Source of the DNA: Rhodocyclales bacterium
GTDB taxonomy: Bacteria > Pseudomonadota > Gammaproteobacteria > Burkholderiales > Rhodocyclaceae
DNA: 48,993 nucleotides
Reading direction: 5' to 3'
NCBI GenBank assembly: GCA_016235165.1
Contig: JACRLX010000057.1
Location: 1-48,993 of the forward strand
Position 1 is the stretch's first letter. Each line of letters opens with the position of its first letter. The notes beneath the pieces were generated by a model that worked only from the letters and a program-made list of their open reading frames with translations, was not told where the DNA came from and did not search any database. Below, in pieces: positions 8,303-16,553 of this stretch. Made by a program: the position numbers and the translations under genes.

Positions 8303-10581
8303 TGATTGCCCAGGAACTTGAAGTCAGCCTGCACATGGCCTTCGTCGAGGCGCGGCAAAAGCGGCACGAATTCATTACCGTCGAGCACCTGCTTCTGGCA
8401 CTCCTCGACAACCCGTCAGCCGCCGAAGTCCTGCGTGCCTGCGCCGCGGATATTGAAGCCCTGCGCAAGGAATTGCTTACCTTCATCAACGAACACACTC
8501 CCACCGTAGCTGGCAGCGAGGAGATAGACACCCAACCCACACTCGGCTTCCAGCGCGTCATTCAGCGAGCGATCCTTCATGTGCAGTCCTCGGGTAAGAA
8601 GGAAGTCACGGGCGCCAATGTTCTGGTCGCCATATTTGGCGAAAAGGATTCGCATGCCGTTTTCTTCCTGCAACGCCAGAATGTATCGCGCCTCGATGTC
8701 GTGAATTTCATTTCGCACGGCATAACCAAGACCCCACAAGCTCGGCCCAACAAGGAAGAGCCCACTGAAACCGAAGCCGAAACCCAGGAAAAGGGCGGCG
8801 CACTGGAGAGCTTCACCCAGAACCTGAATCAGCAGGCACTGACCGGCAAGATCGACCCCCTGATCGGTCGCGACAAGGAACTGGAACGTGTCATACAGAC
8901 GCTTTGCCGGCGGCGCAAGAACAACCCCTTGCTGGTTGGCGAAGCGGGTGTAGGCAAAACGGCGATTGCCGAGGGGCTCGCGCGTCACATTGTTGAAGGT
9001 CGGGTACCCGAAATCCTCGCCAATGCAACCGTGTATTGCCTGGACATGGGCGCTCTGCTGGCCGGCACCAAATATCGGGGCGACTTCGAGCAGCGCCTGA
9101 AAGGTGTCCTGAAGCAGTTGGCCGACAATCCCAATGCCATTTTGTTCATCGACGAAATCCATACCCTGATTGGCGCCGGTGCCGCCTCGGGCGGAACGAT
9201 GGATGCATCCAACCTGCTCAAGCCGGCCCTGTCGTCGGGTGCCCTGAAATGCATCGGCGCAACGACTTACACAGAGTTCCGGGGCGTGTTCGAAAAGGAC
9301 CACGCATTGTCCCGTCGCTTCCAGAAAGTCGATGTCAACGAACCCTCGGTCAATGAAACGGTTTCCATCCTGCGAGGGCTCAAGTCGCGGTTCGAGGAAC
9401 ACCACGGTGTCAAATACTCGTCGGCGGCGATATCCAGTGCCGCCGAATTGTCGGCCAAATACATCAATGATCGGCACTTGCCCGACAAGGCGATCGACGT
9501 CATCGATGAAGCCGGCGCGGCGCAGCGCATCCTGCCCAAGTCGAAACAGAAGAAGACCATCGGCAAACTTGAGATCGAGGACATCGTCGCCAAGATCGCG
9601 CGCATTCCGCCGCAGCACGTGTCGGCGGACGATCGCTCGGCCCTGAAGAATCTTGATCGCGACCTGAAAAACATGGTGTTTGGACAGGATGCCGCCATCG
9701 ACGCGCTGGCCAAGGCCATCAAGATGTCGCGCTCCGGTCTCGGCGATCCGCAAAAGCCGATCGGCTGCTTCCTGTTTTCCGGCCCCACCGGGGTGGGGAA
9801 AACCGAAGTGGCGCGCCAGCTGGCTTATGGCATGGGCATTGAACTGATCCGCTTCGACATGTCCGAGTACATGGAGCGGCACGCCGTCAGTCGCCTGATC
9901 GGAGCCCCACCTGGCTACGTGGGTTTTGACCAGGGTGGCCTGCTGACCGAGGCCGTGACCAAGAAGCCGCATGCCGTGCTGCTGCTCGACGAAATCGAAA
10001 AGGCCCATCCCGAGGTATTCAATATCCTGTTGCAGGTGATGGACCATGGCACATTGACCGACAACAACGGGCGCAAGGCGGACTTCCGCAACGTCGTGAT
10101 CGTGATGACTACCAATGCCGGCGCCGAGGCGCTGCAAAAGACCAGCATCGGCTTCACCACCAGCAAGGGCCCGGGCGACGAAATGGCGGACATCAAGCGG
10201 ATGTTCACGCCTGAATTCCGCAATCGCCTCGACGCGATCATTTCCTTCCGTGCGCTCGATGCCGAAATCATTCTGCGCGTGGTCGACAAGTTCCTGATGC
10301 AACTGGAAGGTCAACTGCATGAAAAGAAAGTCGAGGCGATTTTCACCGATGCCTTGCGCGCCTGGCTCGCGGAAAAGGGCTTCGATCCCCTGATGGGTGC
10401 ACGGCCCATGGCCAGGCTGATCCAGGACACGATACGTTCCGCCTTGGCTGACGAACTGCTTTTCGGCCGGCTGATCCACGGCGGTCGCGTAACCATCGAC
10501 CTCGACGAACACGAGAAGATCCAGCTGGCGTTCGAGGAACTGGCCTCGACCACTCCCCCGATTGCCTCTCCGATTGACTGA
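8302..10581 (+). CDS. clpA: ClpA, ATPase subunit of the ClpAP protease
   Basis: This 759-residue AAA+ unfoldase feeds proteins into ClpP. Layout: N-domain that docks ClpS (residues 1-145), D1 with Walker [10 protein letters not shown] and Walker [17 protein letters not shown]2 with Walker [10 protein letters not shown] and Walker [14 protein letters not shown], then the C-terminal ClpP-contact region. No long coiled-coil middle domain is present, which separates it from ClpB. The start [10 protein letters not shown] has GGAGG about seven bases upstream and sits on the clpS stop; the frame is open seven codons earlier but this is unlikely to be used. clpP is not in this window. rraA follows three bases after the stop. 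Confidence 0.97.
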   Translation: MIAQELEVSLHMAFVEARQKRHEFITVEHLLLALLDNPSAAEVLRACAADIEALRKELLTFINEHTPTVAGSEEIDTQPTLGFQRVIQRAILHVQSSGKKEVTGANVLVAIFGEKDSHAVFFLQRQNVSRLDVVNFISHGITKTPQARPNKEEPTETEAETQEKGGALESFTQNLNQQALTGKIDPLIGRDKELERVIQTLCRRRKNNPLLVGEAGVGKTAIAEGLARHIVEGRVPEILANATVYCLDMGALLAGTKYRGDFEQRLKGVLKQLADNPNAILFIDEIHTLIGAGAASGGTMDASNLLKPALSSGALKCIGATTYTEFRGVFEKDHALSRRFQKVDVNEPSVNETVSILRGLKSRFEEHHGVKYSSAAISSAAELSAKYINDRHLPDKAIDVIDEAGAAQRILPKSKQKKTIGKLEIEDIVAKIARIPPQHVSADDRSALKNLDRDLKNMVFGQDAAIDALAKAIKMSRSGLGDPQKPIGCFLFSGPTGVGKTEVARQLAYGMGIELIRFDMSEYMERHAVSRLIGAPPGYVGFDQGGLLTEAVTKKPHAVLLLDEIEKAHPEVFNILLQVMDHGTLTDNNGRKADFRNVVIVMTTNAGAEALQKTSIGFTTSKGPGDEMADIKRMFTPEFRNRLDAIISFRALDAEIILRVVDKFLMQLEGQLHEKKVEAIFTDALRAWLAEKGFDPLMGARPMARLIQDTIRSALADELLFGRLIHGGRVTIDLDEHEKIQLAFEELASTTPPIASPID

Positions 10582-10584
10582 ACC

Positions 10585-11079
10585 ATGGATTTTTTGACTA
10601 CCGACCTTTGCGATGCCAACGAGGACAAGGTTCGTGTTGTCGAGCCGATGTTCAGCAGTTTTGGCGGGCGCGCGGCATTCTTTGGCCGCATCGCCACACT
10701 GAAGCTGTTCGAGGACAACTCCCTGGTTCGCGCGACGCTGACGACTCCTGGAGAGGGACGCGTGCTGGTTATCGATGGTGGCGGAAGTTTGCGCAGGGCA
10801 CTGGTTGGCGACCAACTCGCCGAAATCGCGGTCAAGAACGGCTGGGCCGGCATCCTTGTGTACGGCTGCATTCGTGATTCGCGCGCCATCGGCGAAATGG
10901 ATATCGGAGTCTTTGCCATCGACACACATCCGATGAAGACCGTAAAACGGAATGTCGGCGAGGCCGAGATTCCGGTCAGCTTTGGCGGAGTCAGCTTCCT
11001 TCCTGGCGAATGGCTGTATGCCGACGAGGATGGCGTGGTCGTCAGTAGTTCGCCATTGCACGACACAAGTCATCTATAA
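10585..11079 (+). CDS. rraA: RraA family protein (RNase E regulator / HMG aldolase fold)
   Basis: A 164-residue RraA-fold protein. Known members either inhibit RNase E (E. coli RraA) or are divalent-metal-dependent 4-hydroxy-4-methyl-2-oxoglutarate aldolases that also decarboxylate oxaloacetate. The core [19 protein letters not shown] and [20 protein letters not shown] are clear. The Arg-Asp pair after YGCI corresponds to the catalytic pair of the aldolases; E. coli RraA has Arg-Gln there. So this copy may be enzymatically active. It is the third gene of the clpSA operon, three bases after clpA, and is followed by a long-stem hairpin. Confidence 0.9.
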   Translation: MDFLTTDLCDANEDKVRVVEPMFSSFGGRAAFFGRIATLKLFEDNSLVRATLTTPGEGRVLVIDGGGSLRRALVGDQLAEIAVKNGWAGILVYGCIRDSRAIGEMDIGVFAIDTHPMKTVKRNVGEAEIPVSFGGVSFLPGEWLYADEDGVVVSSSPLHDTSHL

Positions 11080-11103
11080 GACATATATCTGCCATGTTTT
11101 TTT

Positions 11104-11139
11104 ATTTCTCAATGCGGAAGTCTTTCCGCATTGAGAAAT
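11104..11139 (+). terminator. long-stem terminator of the clpS-clpA-rraA operon
   Basis: A perfect 16-bp stem (ATTTCTCAATGCGGAA and its complement) with a GTCT loop, followed by a short T-run, starts 25 bases after the rraA stop. Confidence 0.75.
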
Positions 11140-11183
11140 TTTAAATTCATGATACTGTTTTAAAACGTTAAAATATTTCCATA

Positions 11184-11199
11184 AGTCTTATATAAGACT
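11184..11199. promoter_or_regulatory. perfect 16-bp palindrome, candidate operator of aceA
   Basis: AGTCTTATATAAGACT reads the same on both strands and ends one base before the predicted aceA -35 box, an ideal place for a dimeric regulator. A further half-site (TATAAGAC) lies at 11075-11082. The regulator is not identified. Confidence 0.6.
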
Positions 11200-11200
11200 G

Positions 11201-11229
11201 TTGCTGCAACGCAAAATCCTCTTTATACT
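11201..11229 (+). promoter_or_regulatory. aceA promoter
   Basis: TTGCTG and TATACT are 17 bases apart, just downstream of the palindrome. The leader would be about 50 bases, with a small hairpin (GCTCC/GGAGC) and an AGAGGA ribosome site. Confidence 0.65.
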
Positions 11230-11286
11230 GGTGTCGTCGCTCCTCATTGGAGCACCCCCATCGACAACCCCTAAAGAGGATTCAAC

Positions 11287-12597
11287 ATGACTGATCGTAA
11301 AGCACAAGCCGCTGCCCTGACCAAGGAATGGGCCGAAAATCCCCGCTGGAAAGGCGTCAAGCGCGGTTACAGCGCCGATGATGTCGTGCGCCTGCGCGGC
11401 ACTTTCCCGATCGAACACACCGTTGCCAAGCGCGGCGCCGAAAAGCTCTGGTCGCTGGTCAATGGCAGCGCCAAGAAGGGCTACGTCAACGCCTTCGGCG
11501 CCATCAGCGCCGGCCAGGCCATGCAACAGGCCAAGGCCGGCCTTGAGGCCGTCTATCTCTCCGGCTGGCAGGTCGCCGCCGACGGCAACACCTCGGAAAC
11601 CATGTACCCCGACCAGTCGCTGTATGCCTATGACTCCGTCCCGACCATGGTCCGCCGCATCAACAACACCTTCAAGCGTGCCGACGAGATCCAGTGGTCG
11701 CGCGGCATCGACCCGGAAAGCAAGGAATATATCGACTACTTCCTGCCCATCGTCGCTGACGCGGAAGCCGGTTTCGGCGGCGTGCTGAACGCCTTCGAAT
11801 TGATGAAGAACATGATCACGGCCGGTGCCGCCGGCGTGCATTTCGAAGACCAGCTCGCCGCTGTGAAGAAGTGCGGCCACATGGGCGGCAAGGTGCTGGT
11901 ACCGACCAGCGAAGCCGTCGAAAAGCTGATCGCTGCCCGTTTCGCCGCCGACACCATGGGCGTTCCGACCATCATCCTGGCGCGTACCGATGCCGAAGCC
12001 GCCAACCTGCTGACCTCGGACCATGACGCCAATGACAAACCCTTCATCACCGGCGACCGTACCCCGGAAGGCTTCTACCGCGTCAAAAACGGCCTTGAGC
12101 AATCGATCAGCCGCGGCGTCGCCTACGCCCCGTATGCGGACCTGGTCTGGTGCGAGACCGGCAAGCCCGACCTCGGCTTCGCCCGTGAATTCGCGCAGGC
12201 CGTGCAGGCCGCCTCGCCCGGCAAGCTGCTGTCCTACAACTGCTCGCCCTCATTCAACTGGAGGAAGAACCTCGACGACAAGACCATCGCCAAGTTCCAG
12301 GACGAACTCGCCGCAATGGGCTACAAGTACCAGTTCATCACCCTGGCCGGCATCCACATCAACTGGTTCCAGACCTTCCAGTTCGCCCACGCCTATGCCC
12401 GCGGCGACGGCATGAAGCACTACGTCGACATGGTGCAGGAGCCTGAATTCGCCGCGCGCGAGAAGGGCTACACTTTCGTCTCGCACCAGCAGGAAGTCGG
12501 TGTCGGCTACTTCGACGACGTCACCACCGTGATCCAGGGCGGCGCCTCGTCGGTGACCGCACTGCACGGCTCGACTGAGGAAGAGCAGTTCCACTAA
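11287..12597 (+). CDS. aceA: isocitrate lyase
   Basis: Cleaves isocitrate to glyoxylate and succinate, the first step of the glyoxylate bypass. The 436-residue length is that of the short bacterial class. The catalytic [13 protein letters not shown] segment (active-site Cys within KKCGH) is intact, with the GVHFEDQL metal-site region before it and the C-terminal EEEQFH. Competes for isocitrate with the two IDHs encoded upstream. Its own promoter, candidate operator and terminator indicate a monocistronic, regulated unit, in contrast to the aceBA operon of enterics. Confidence 0.98.
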   Translation: MTDRKAQAAALTKEWAENPRWKGVKRGYSADDVVRLRGTFPIEHTVAKRGAEKLWSLVNGSAKKGYVNAFGAISAGQAMQQAKAGLEAVYLSGWQVAADGNTSETMYPDQSLYAYDSVPTMVRRINNTFKRADEIQWSRGIDPESKEYIDYFLPIVADAEAGFGGVLNAFELMKNMITAGAAGVHFEDQLAAVKKCGHMGGKVLVPTSEAVEKLIAARFAADTMGVPTIILARTDAEAANLLTSDHDANDKPFITGDRTPEGFYRVKNGLEQSISRGVAYAPYADLVWCETGKPDLGFAREFAQAVQAASPGKLLSYNCSPSFNWRKNLDDKTIAKFQDELAAMGYKYQFITLAGIHINWFQTFQFAHAYARGDGMKHYVDMVQEPEFAAREKGYTFVSHQQEVGVGYFDDVTTVIQGGASSVTALHGSTEEEQFH

Positions 12598-12620
12598 GCG
12601 TCGCCGGAACATCTCGGCAC

Positions 12621-12654
12621 AAGCCGCAACGGGAAACCGTTGCGGCTTTTTTTT
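12621..12654 (+). terminator. aceA terminator
   Basis: A 12-bp stem AAGCCGCAACGG with a GAAA tetraloop and eight T after it; it begins 23 bases after the aceA stop. Confidence 0.95.
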
Positions 12655-12723
12655 GCGTTACAGTCGGCGCGACGCAACGACGGCATGACCATGTCCAACG
12701 AACGCAAACAGAAAGGAAAATCG

Positions 12724-13581
12724 ATGCTCTGGTCGGCACTCCAGATCGGCCTGCTGGCCTATGCCGGTCTGGCCGCGCTGATCTATTTCAGGCAGGACGC
12801 CCTGGTGTTCCAGGCGGCGATGGACCGCGGATTTCAGGCCACTCCGGCCAGCATGGGCCTGCGCTTCGATTCACTCACGCTCACCACTGACGATGGCGAG
12901 AAACTCGATGCCTGGCATGTTCCGGCCCGGAATACCGCTGGCGCGCGCGCCCTGGTGATCGTGTTTCACGGTAATGCCGGCAACGTCGGCCATCGCCTCG
13001 ATTACCTGCGCATGTTCCACGATCTCGGCTACGCCAGCCTGATCTTCGACTACCGCGGCTATGGCCGCAGCAGCGGTCAACCGTCGGAAGACGGCACCTA
13101 CCTCGATGCCGCTGCCGCGTGGCGCCACGGCACGCAAACGCTCGGCTATCCGGCCACCAAGATAGTCCTCTTCGGCGAATCGCTGGGCGCTGCGGTGGCG
13201 ACGCAACTGGCCGCTATCCAGCGGCCGGGAGCGCTGGTATTGGCATCAACCTTCACCTCGGTGCCTGACCTCGGTTCCGCGATCTACCCCTGGCTGCCGG
13301 TGCGCCTGCTCGCACGCATCCGCTATGACACACGCAAGCGCCTGGCAACGGTCGGCACGCCGGTGCTGGTGATTCACAGCCGAAGCGACGACATCATTCC
13401 CTTTACCCACGGCGAGCAGTTGTTTGCCGCCGCGAAACCGCCCAAGCGTTTCCTCGAAATCGAGGGTGGCCACAATGATGGCTTCGTCTTCGGTCGCGAA
13501 GCCTGGATCCGCGAGCTCGATGACTTCCTGCGCTTGGCCCTCGAACGACCCGCCGCTCATACGTCCCCGGCACTCCAGTAG
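12724..13581 (+). CDS. membrane-anchored alpha/beta hydrolase (BEM46/YfhR-like)
   Basis: A 285-residue serine hydrolase. An N-terminal hydrophobic segment (about residues 4-20, WSALQIGLLAYAGLAALIY) probably anchors it in the inner membrane with the catalytic domain outside or inside undetermined. The fold markers are the oxyanion HGNAGN, the nucleophile elbow GESLGAA, the acid in SRSDDIIPF and the base in GGHNDGF. Substrate unknown. The ATG at this start has AAGGA six bases before it; further in-frame ATGs upstream are possible but poorly placed. Its 3' end overlaps the convergent lysR gene by 25 bases. It follows the aceA terminator, so any co-regulation with aceA is uncertain. Confidence 0.85.
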   Translation: MLWSALQIGLLAYAGLAALIYFRQDALVFQAAMDRGFQATPASMGLRFDSLTLTTDDGEKLDAWHVPARNTAGARALVIVFHGNAGNVGHRLDYLRMFHDLGYASLIFDYRGYGRSSGQPSEDGTYLDAAAAWRHGTQTLGYPATKIVLFGESLGAAVATQLAAIQRPGALVLASTFTSVPDLGSAIYPWLPVRLLARIRYDTRKRLATVGTPVLVIHSRSDDIIPFTHGEQLFAAAKPPKRFLEIEGGHNDGFVFGREAWIRELDDFLRLALERPAAHTSPALQ

Positions 13582-14459
13582 GCAGCGTCGCGCCAGCGCA
13601 GCTTGAGCAAGTCGATGAACAATCGCACCCGCAGCGGCAGGTGACGGCGTTGCGGTACCACGGCATGGATGCCGACCGGCGGCGCGGCGAAATCATCAAG
13701 CACGGTTACCAAGCGCCCGGCTTTGATGTCCGCCCCCACCTCCCACAGCGAGCGCCAGGCCAGGCCCTTTCCTGCCACCACCCAATCATGCAGCACGGCG
13801 CCGTCATTGCATTCGAAGCCTCCACTGACTTTCACGACGCGCACCTCACCGTCGATGCGCAAGGTCCAGCCGCGTTGCTGGCGCAGCGACAGGCAGTTGT
13901 GCTCGGCGAGAAAAGTCGGCGCTGACGGCACGCCGAATTTGGCGACATAGGCTGGACTGGCGACCACCACGCGACGCATTTCACCGAGGCGGATGCTGAT
14001 CAGGCTGGAATCGGCCAGGTCGCCGATGCGGATCGCACAGTCCACGTTCTCTTCGACCAGATCGACCACGCGATCCGACAAGTCAAGGCTGACGGTGACC
14101 TCGGGGTTTTGTGCCATGAAATCCATCACCAGAGGCCCGACATGGCGCCGGCCGAAGCCGGCGGGGGCCGACACCTTAAGGTGCCCGCCAGGCCGGATGC
14201 CGCCGAGGCTGACGGCGCCCTCGGCATCGGCCAGTTCGCGCAGGATGCGCTGGCAATCTTCGAGGAATGCGGCACCCTCGAAGGTCAGCGAAATGCGGCG
14301 CGTCGTGCGCAGCAGCAATTTGGCACCAAGCCGCTCCTCCAAGGCATCGAGCCGGCGCCCGATGATGGCCGGTGTCACTCCCTCGACGCGCGCCGCCGCC
14401 GAGAGACTGCCACGACTTGCGACATTGACGAAGGCAGAAATCTGCTTGAACTGATCCAC
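13557..14459 (-). CDS. LysR-type transcriptional regulator next to malate synthase
   Basis: A 300-residue LTTR: winged helix-turn-helix in the first 60 residues (SLSAAARVEGVTPAIIGRRL) and a periplasmic-binding-protein-like effector domain of the CrgA/AaeR type. The start codon is GTG; homologues begin at MDQFKQ. It is divergent from aceB with about 100 bases between the genes, and a T-N11-A dyad lies just before its start. The classical arrangement suggests it controls aceB and itself; the effector (for example glyoxylate or a related acid) is not known from sequence. Confidence 0.9.
   Translation of the reverse strand: MDQFKQISAFVNVASRGSLSAAARVEGVTPAIIGRRLDALEERLGAKLLLRTTRRISLTFEGAAFLEDCQRILRELADAEGAVSLGGIRPGGHLKVSAPAGFGRRHVGPLVMDFMAQNPEVTVSLDLSDRVVDLVEENVDCAIRIGDLADSSLISIRLGEMRRVVVASPAYVAKFGVPSAPTFLAEHNCLSLRQQRGWTLRIDGEVRVVKVSGGFECNDGAVLHDWVVAGKGLAWRSLWEVGADIKAGRLVTVLDDFAAPPVGIHAVVPQRRHLPLRVRLFIDLLKLRWRDAAYWSAGDV
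13911..13935 (+). repeat. dispersed repeat, copy F (inside lysR)
   Basis: Carries AAAGTCGGCGCTG followed by ACGGCACGCCG on the plus strand, antisense to lysR, where the coding strand reads GVPSAPTF. Three mismatches to the best consensus. Confidence 0.35.
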
Positions 14460-14467
14460 TCGATACT

Positions 14468-14480
14468 ATTAGTAACTAAT
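14468..14480. promoter_or_regulatory. LTTR box between lysR and aceB
   Basis: ATTAGTAACTAAT is a perfect 6-bp dyad around one base and fits the T-N11-A pattern of LysR-type binding sites. It sits nine bases from the lysR start codon and about 84 bases before aceB. Confidence 0.55.
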
Positions 14481-14563
14481 CAATTGACCACATGGTAGCT
14501 TCTATATCCAATTTGGCAAGAATAGAATTTGACTACCCCTGCAACCCACCCAAGGAGTTCTCC

Positions 14564-16156
14564 ATGGCCCTGCCCACCGGCGTCCAGATCAAAGCCCCCG
14601 TTTCCGCCGAATACGCCACCATCCTGACGCCCGAGGCGCTGGAACTGGTCGCCAAGCTGCATCGCGCCTTCGAGCCGCGCCGTCAGGAGTTGCTGAAGAA
14701 GCGCATTGAGCGCCAGGCCCGCATCGACGCCGGCGAAATGCCCGACTTCCTGCCCGAGACCAGGCACATCCGCGAAGGCGACTGGAAGATCGCACCGCTG
14801 CCAAAAGCCCTGGAATGCCGCCGCGTCGAGATTACCGGCCCGGTCGAAGCCAAGATGATCATTAACGCCTACAACTCGGGCGCCGATTCCTACATGACCG
14901 ATTTCGAGGACTCCAACAGCCCGAAGTGGGACAACCAGATCCAGGGCCAGATCAATCTTTACAAGGCCATCCGCCGCCAGCTGAGCTTCAGGAACGAGGC
15001 CGGCAAGGAATACAAGCTCAACGACAAGATCGCCACCCTGCAGATCCGCCCACGCGGCTGGCACCTCGACGAGAAGCACGTGCTGATCGACGGCCAGCGC
15101 GTCTCTGGCGGCATCTTCGACTTCGCCTTGGTGTTCTTCCACAACGCCAGGGAACAAGTCGCGCGCGGCGCCGGTCCCTTCTATTACCTGCCAAAGATGG
15201 AATCCCACCTCGAAGCCCGCCTGTGGAACGAGATCTTCTGCATGGCACAGGACCACATCGGCATGCCGCGCGGCACCATCAAGGCCACAGTGCTGGTCGA
15301 AACCATCCTCGCCACCTTCGAAATGGAAGAGATTCTGTATGAGCTGCGCGAGCACAGCGCCGGCCTCAACGCCGGACGCTGGGACTACATTTTCTCGTGC
15401 ATCAAGAAGTTCAGGAAGAACAAGGATTTCTGTTTGGCCAATCGCGGCGCCATCACCATGGAAGTGCCCTTCATGCGCAGCTATGCGCTGGCCTTGGTCA
15501 AGGCCTGCCACAAACGCGGCGCCCCGGCCATGGGCGGCATGAGCGCGCTAATCCCGATCAAGGGTGATCCGGTGGCCAATGAGAAGGCGCTGGCCGGCAT
15601 CCGACACGACAAAACCCGTGATGCCAACGACGGCTATGACGGCGGCTGGGTCGCGCACCCGGGCCTGGTGCCGATCGCCATGGAAGAATTCGTCAAGGTA
15701 CTCGGCGACAAGCCCAACCAGTGGGAAAAGCAACGCACCGACACCTACGGCCCGAAGGACTGGCTGAACTTCCAGCCCGAGCAGCCGATCACCGAAGCCG
15801 GCGTGCGCAACAACATCAACGTCGGCATCCACTATCTCGGCTCCTGGCTCGCGGGTAACGGCTGCGTGCCAATCCACAATCTGATGGAAGACGCGGCCAC
15901 CGCGGAAATCTCTCGTTCGCAGGTATGGCAATGGGTTGTGTCGCCCAAGGGCAAGCTCGACGACGGCCGCAAGCTTACCGCCGAGATGGTGCGCCCGATG
16001 ATCGCCGAAGAACTCGCCAAGGTGAAGACCACCGTCACCGCCCAGGGCGAGAAGACCGAAACCTACGAGCAGGCAGCAGTCATTTTCGACAAGATGAGCC
16101 TGACCCCGGAATACCCCGAGTTCCTCACCCTGCCGCTGTACGAAGCGATGGAATAA
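14564..16156 (+). CDS. aceB: malate synthase A
   Basis: Condenses glyoxylate with acetyl-CoA to malate, completing the glyoxylate bypass. At 530 residues this is the A isoform (TIM barrel with C-terminal plug), not the longer GlcB. Recognisable are the substrate region around LQIRPRGWHLDEKH with the catalytic Arg, GPFYYLPKMESHLEARLWNE, the ATVLVETI segment holding the metal Glu, and GRWDYIFSCIKKF. The start MALPTGVQ is set by AAGGAG eight bases upstream; the frame is open further upstream but without a ribosome site. Divergent from the LysR gene and followed by its own terminator. Confidence 0.97.
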   Translation: MALPTGVQIKAPVSAEYATILTPEALELVAKLHRAFEPRRQELLKKRIERQARIDAGEMPDFLPETRHIREGDWKIAPLPKALECRRVEITGPVEAKMIINAYNSGADSYMTDFEDSNSPKWDNQIQGQINLYKAIRRQLSFRNEAGKEYKLNDKIATLQIRPRGWHLDEKHVLIDGQRVSGGIFDFALVFFHNAREQVARGAGPFYYLPKMESHLEARLWNEIFCMAQDHIGMPRGTIKATVLVETILATFEMEEILYELREHSAGLNAGRWDYIFSCIKKFRKNKDFCLANRGAITMEVPFMRSYALALVKACHKRGAPAMGGMSALIPIKGDPVANEKALAGIRHDKTRDANDGYDGGWVAHPGLVPIAMEEFVKVLGDKPNQWEKQRTDTYGPKDWLNFQPEQPITEAGVRNNINVGIHYLGSWLAGNGCVPIHNLMEDAATAEISRSQVWQWVVSPKGKLDDGRKLTAEMVRPMIAEELAKVKTTVTAQGEKTETYEQAAVIFDKMSLTPEYPEFLTLPLYEAME

Positions 16157-16174
16157 ACCACAGGCCGCCGACGC

Positions 16175-16199
16175 GAAAGTCGGCGCTGGCGACACGGCG
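16175..16199 (+). repeat. dispersed repeat, copy A
   Basis: One of six sites in the window sharing the core AAAGTCGGCGCTGG followed by a conserved CACGGCG-like end. This copy is intergenic, between the aceB stop and its terminator, and forms a 7-bp hairpin with the preceding CGCCGAC. Confidence 0.6.
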
Positions 16200-16211
16200 A
16201 GCGCAGCCGGA

Positions 16212-16247
16212 AACGGCGCCCGGAACGATCCGGGCGCCGTTGTTTTT
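16212..16247 (+). terminator. aceB terminator
   Basis: A perfect 13-bp stem (AACGGCGCCCGGA) with an ACGA loop followed by TTGTTTTT. Confidence 0.95.
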
Positions 16248-16442
16248 GGGCGACAGCACGACAAAACTCACACAGCTAGATAAGCAAGCTCTTATAGAAG
16301 TCTGCTTGATCCCCTGATCACAACAATCTCTTTTACGCCACCTGGAGCCCCTGCAATAATCTGCAAAAAAACCAGAAACATAACAAAAAAATGCAAGGGA
16401 GTTTCCCCGCGGCGCCAGTCACTTGATCGGCAGCATTCAGGA
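16248..16442 (+). promoter_or_regulatory. intergenic control region before the cytochrome module
   Basis: About 200 AT-richer bases without a gene. Visible are a degenerate copy of the aceA palindrome (TCTTATAGAAGTCT, 16290-16303), a perfect dyad TGATC-N4-GATCA at 16307-16320, and A-rich runs near 16365-16390. No convincing -35/-10 pair was recognised. The dyad resembles, but does not match, the TTGAT-N4-ATCAA consensus of FNR-type regulators. Confidence 0.35.
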
Positions 16443-16553
16443 ATGGATGTGCCGGTTGCGGCGTTTGGCGGTGGTGGCAATTCGATCTTCGGCATCAATA
16501 TCGCGAACGTGCAATACATCAACTTGGCCATTGGAATGCATGAACATGTCTGA
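16443..16553 (+). CDS. possible 36-residue hydrophobic peptide upstream of cytochrome gene
   Basis: A short frame encoding MDVPVAAFGGGGNSIFGINI and 16 further residues, ending in TGA eight bases inside the cytochrome gene. The Gly/Asn-rich then hydrophobic composition looks like protein rather than noise, and an AGGA precedes a GTG six codons' distance from the Gly run. It may be a leader peptide coupling translation of the cytochrome or the remnant of a larger gene. It could equally be chance; no family is recognised. Confidence 0.25.
   Translation: MDVPVAAFGGGGNSIFGINIANVQYINLAIGMHEHV

Noticed and set aside
8416-11073. An 885-codon open frame antisense to clpA and rraA
   Set aside because: It is the mirror of two well-recognised genes in GC-rich DNA; the translation shows no family motif, and codon bias of clpA explains the absence of stops.
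16307-16320. FNR-type binding site upstream of the cytochrome module
   Set aside because: TGATC-N4-GATCA is a clean dyad, but TTGAT and ATCA are spaced six, not four, bases apart, so it does not meet the FNR consensus.
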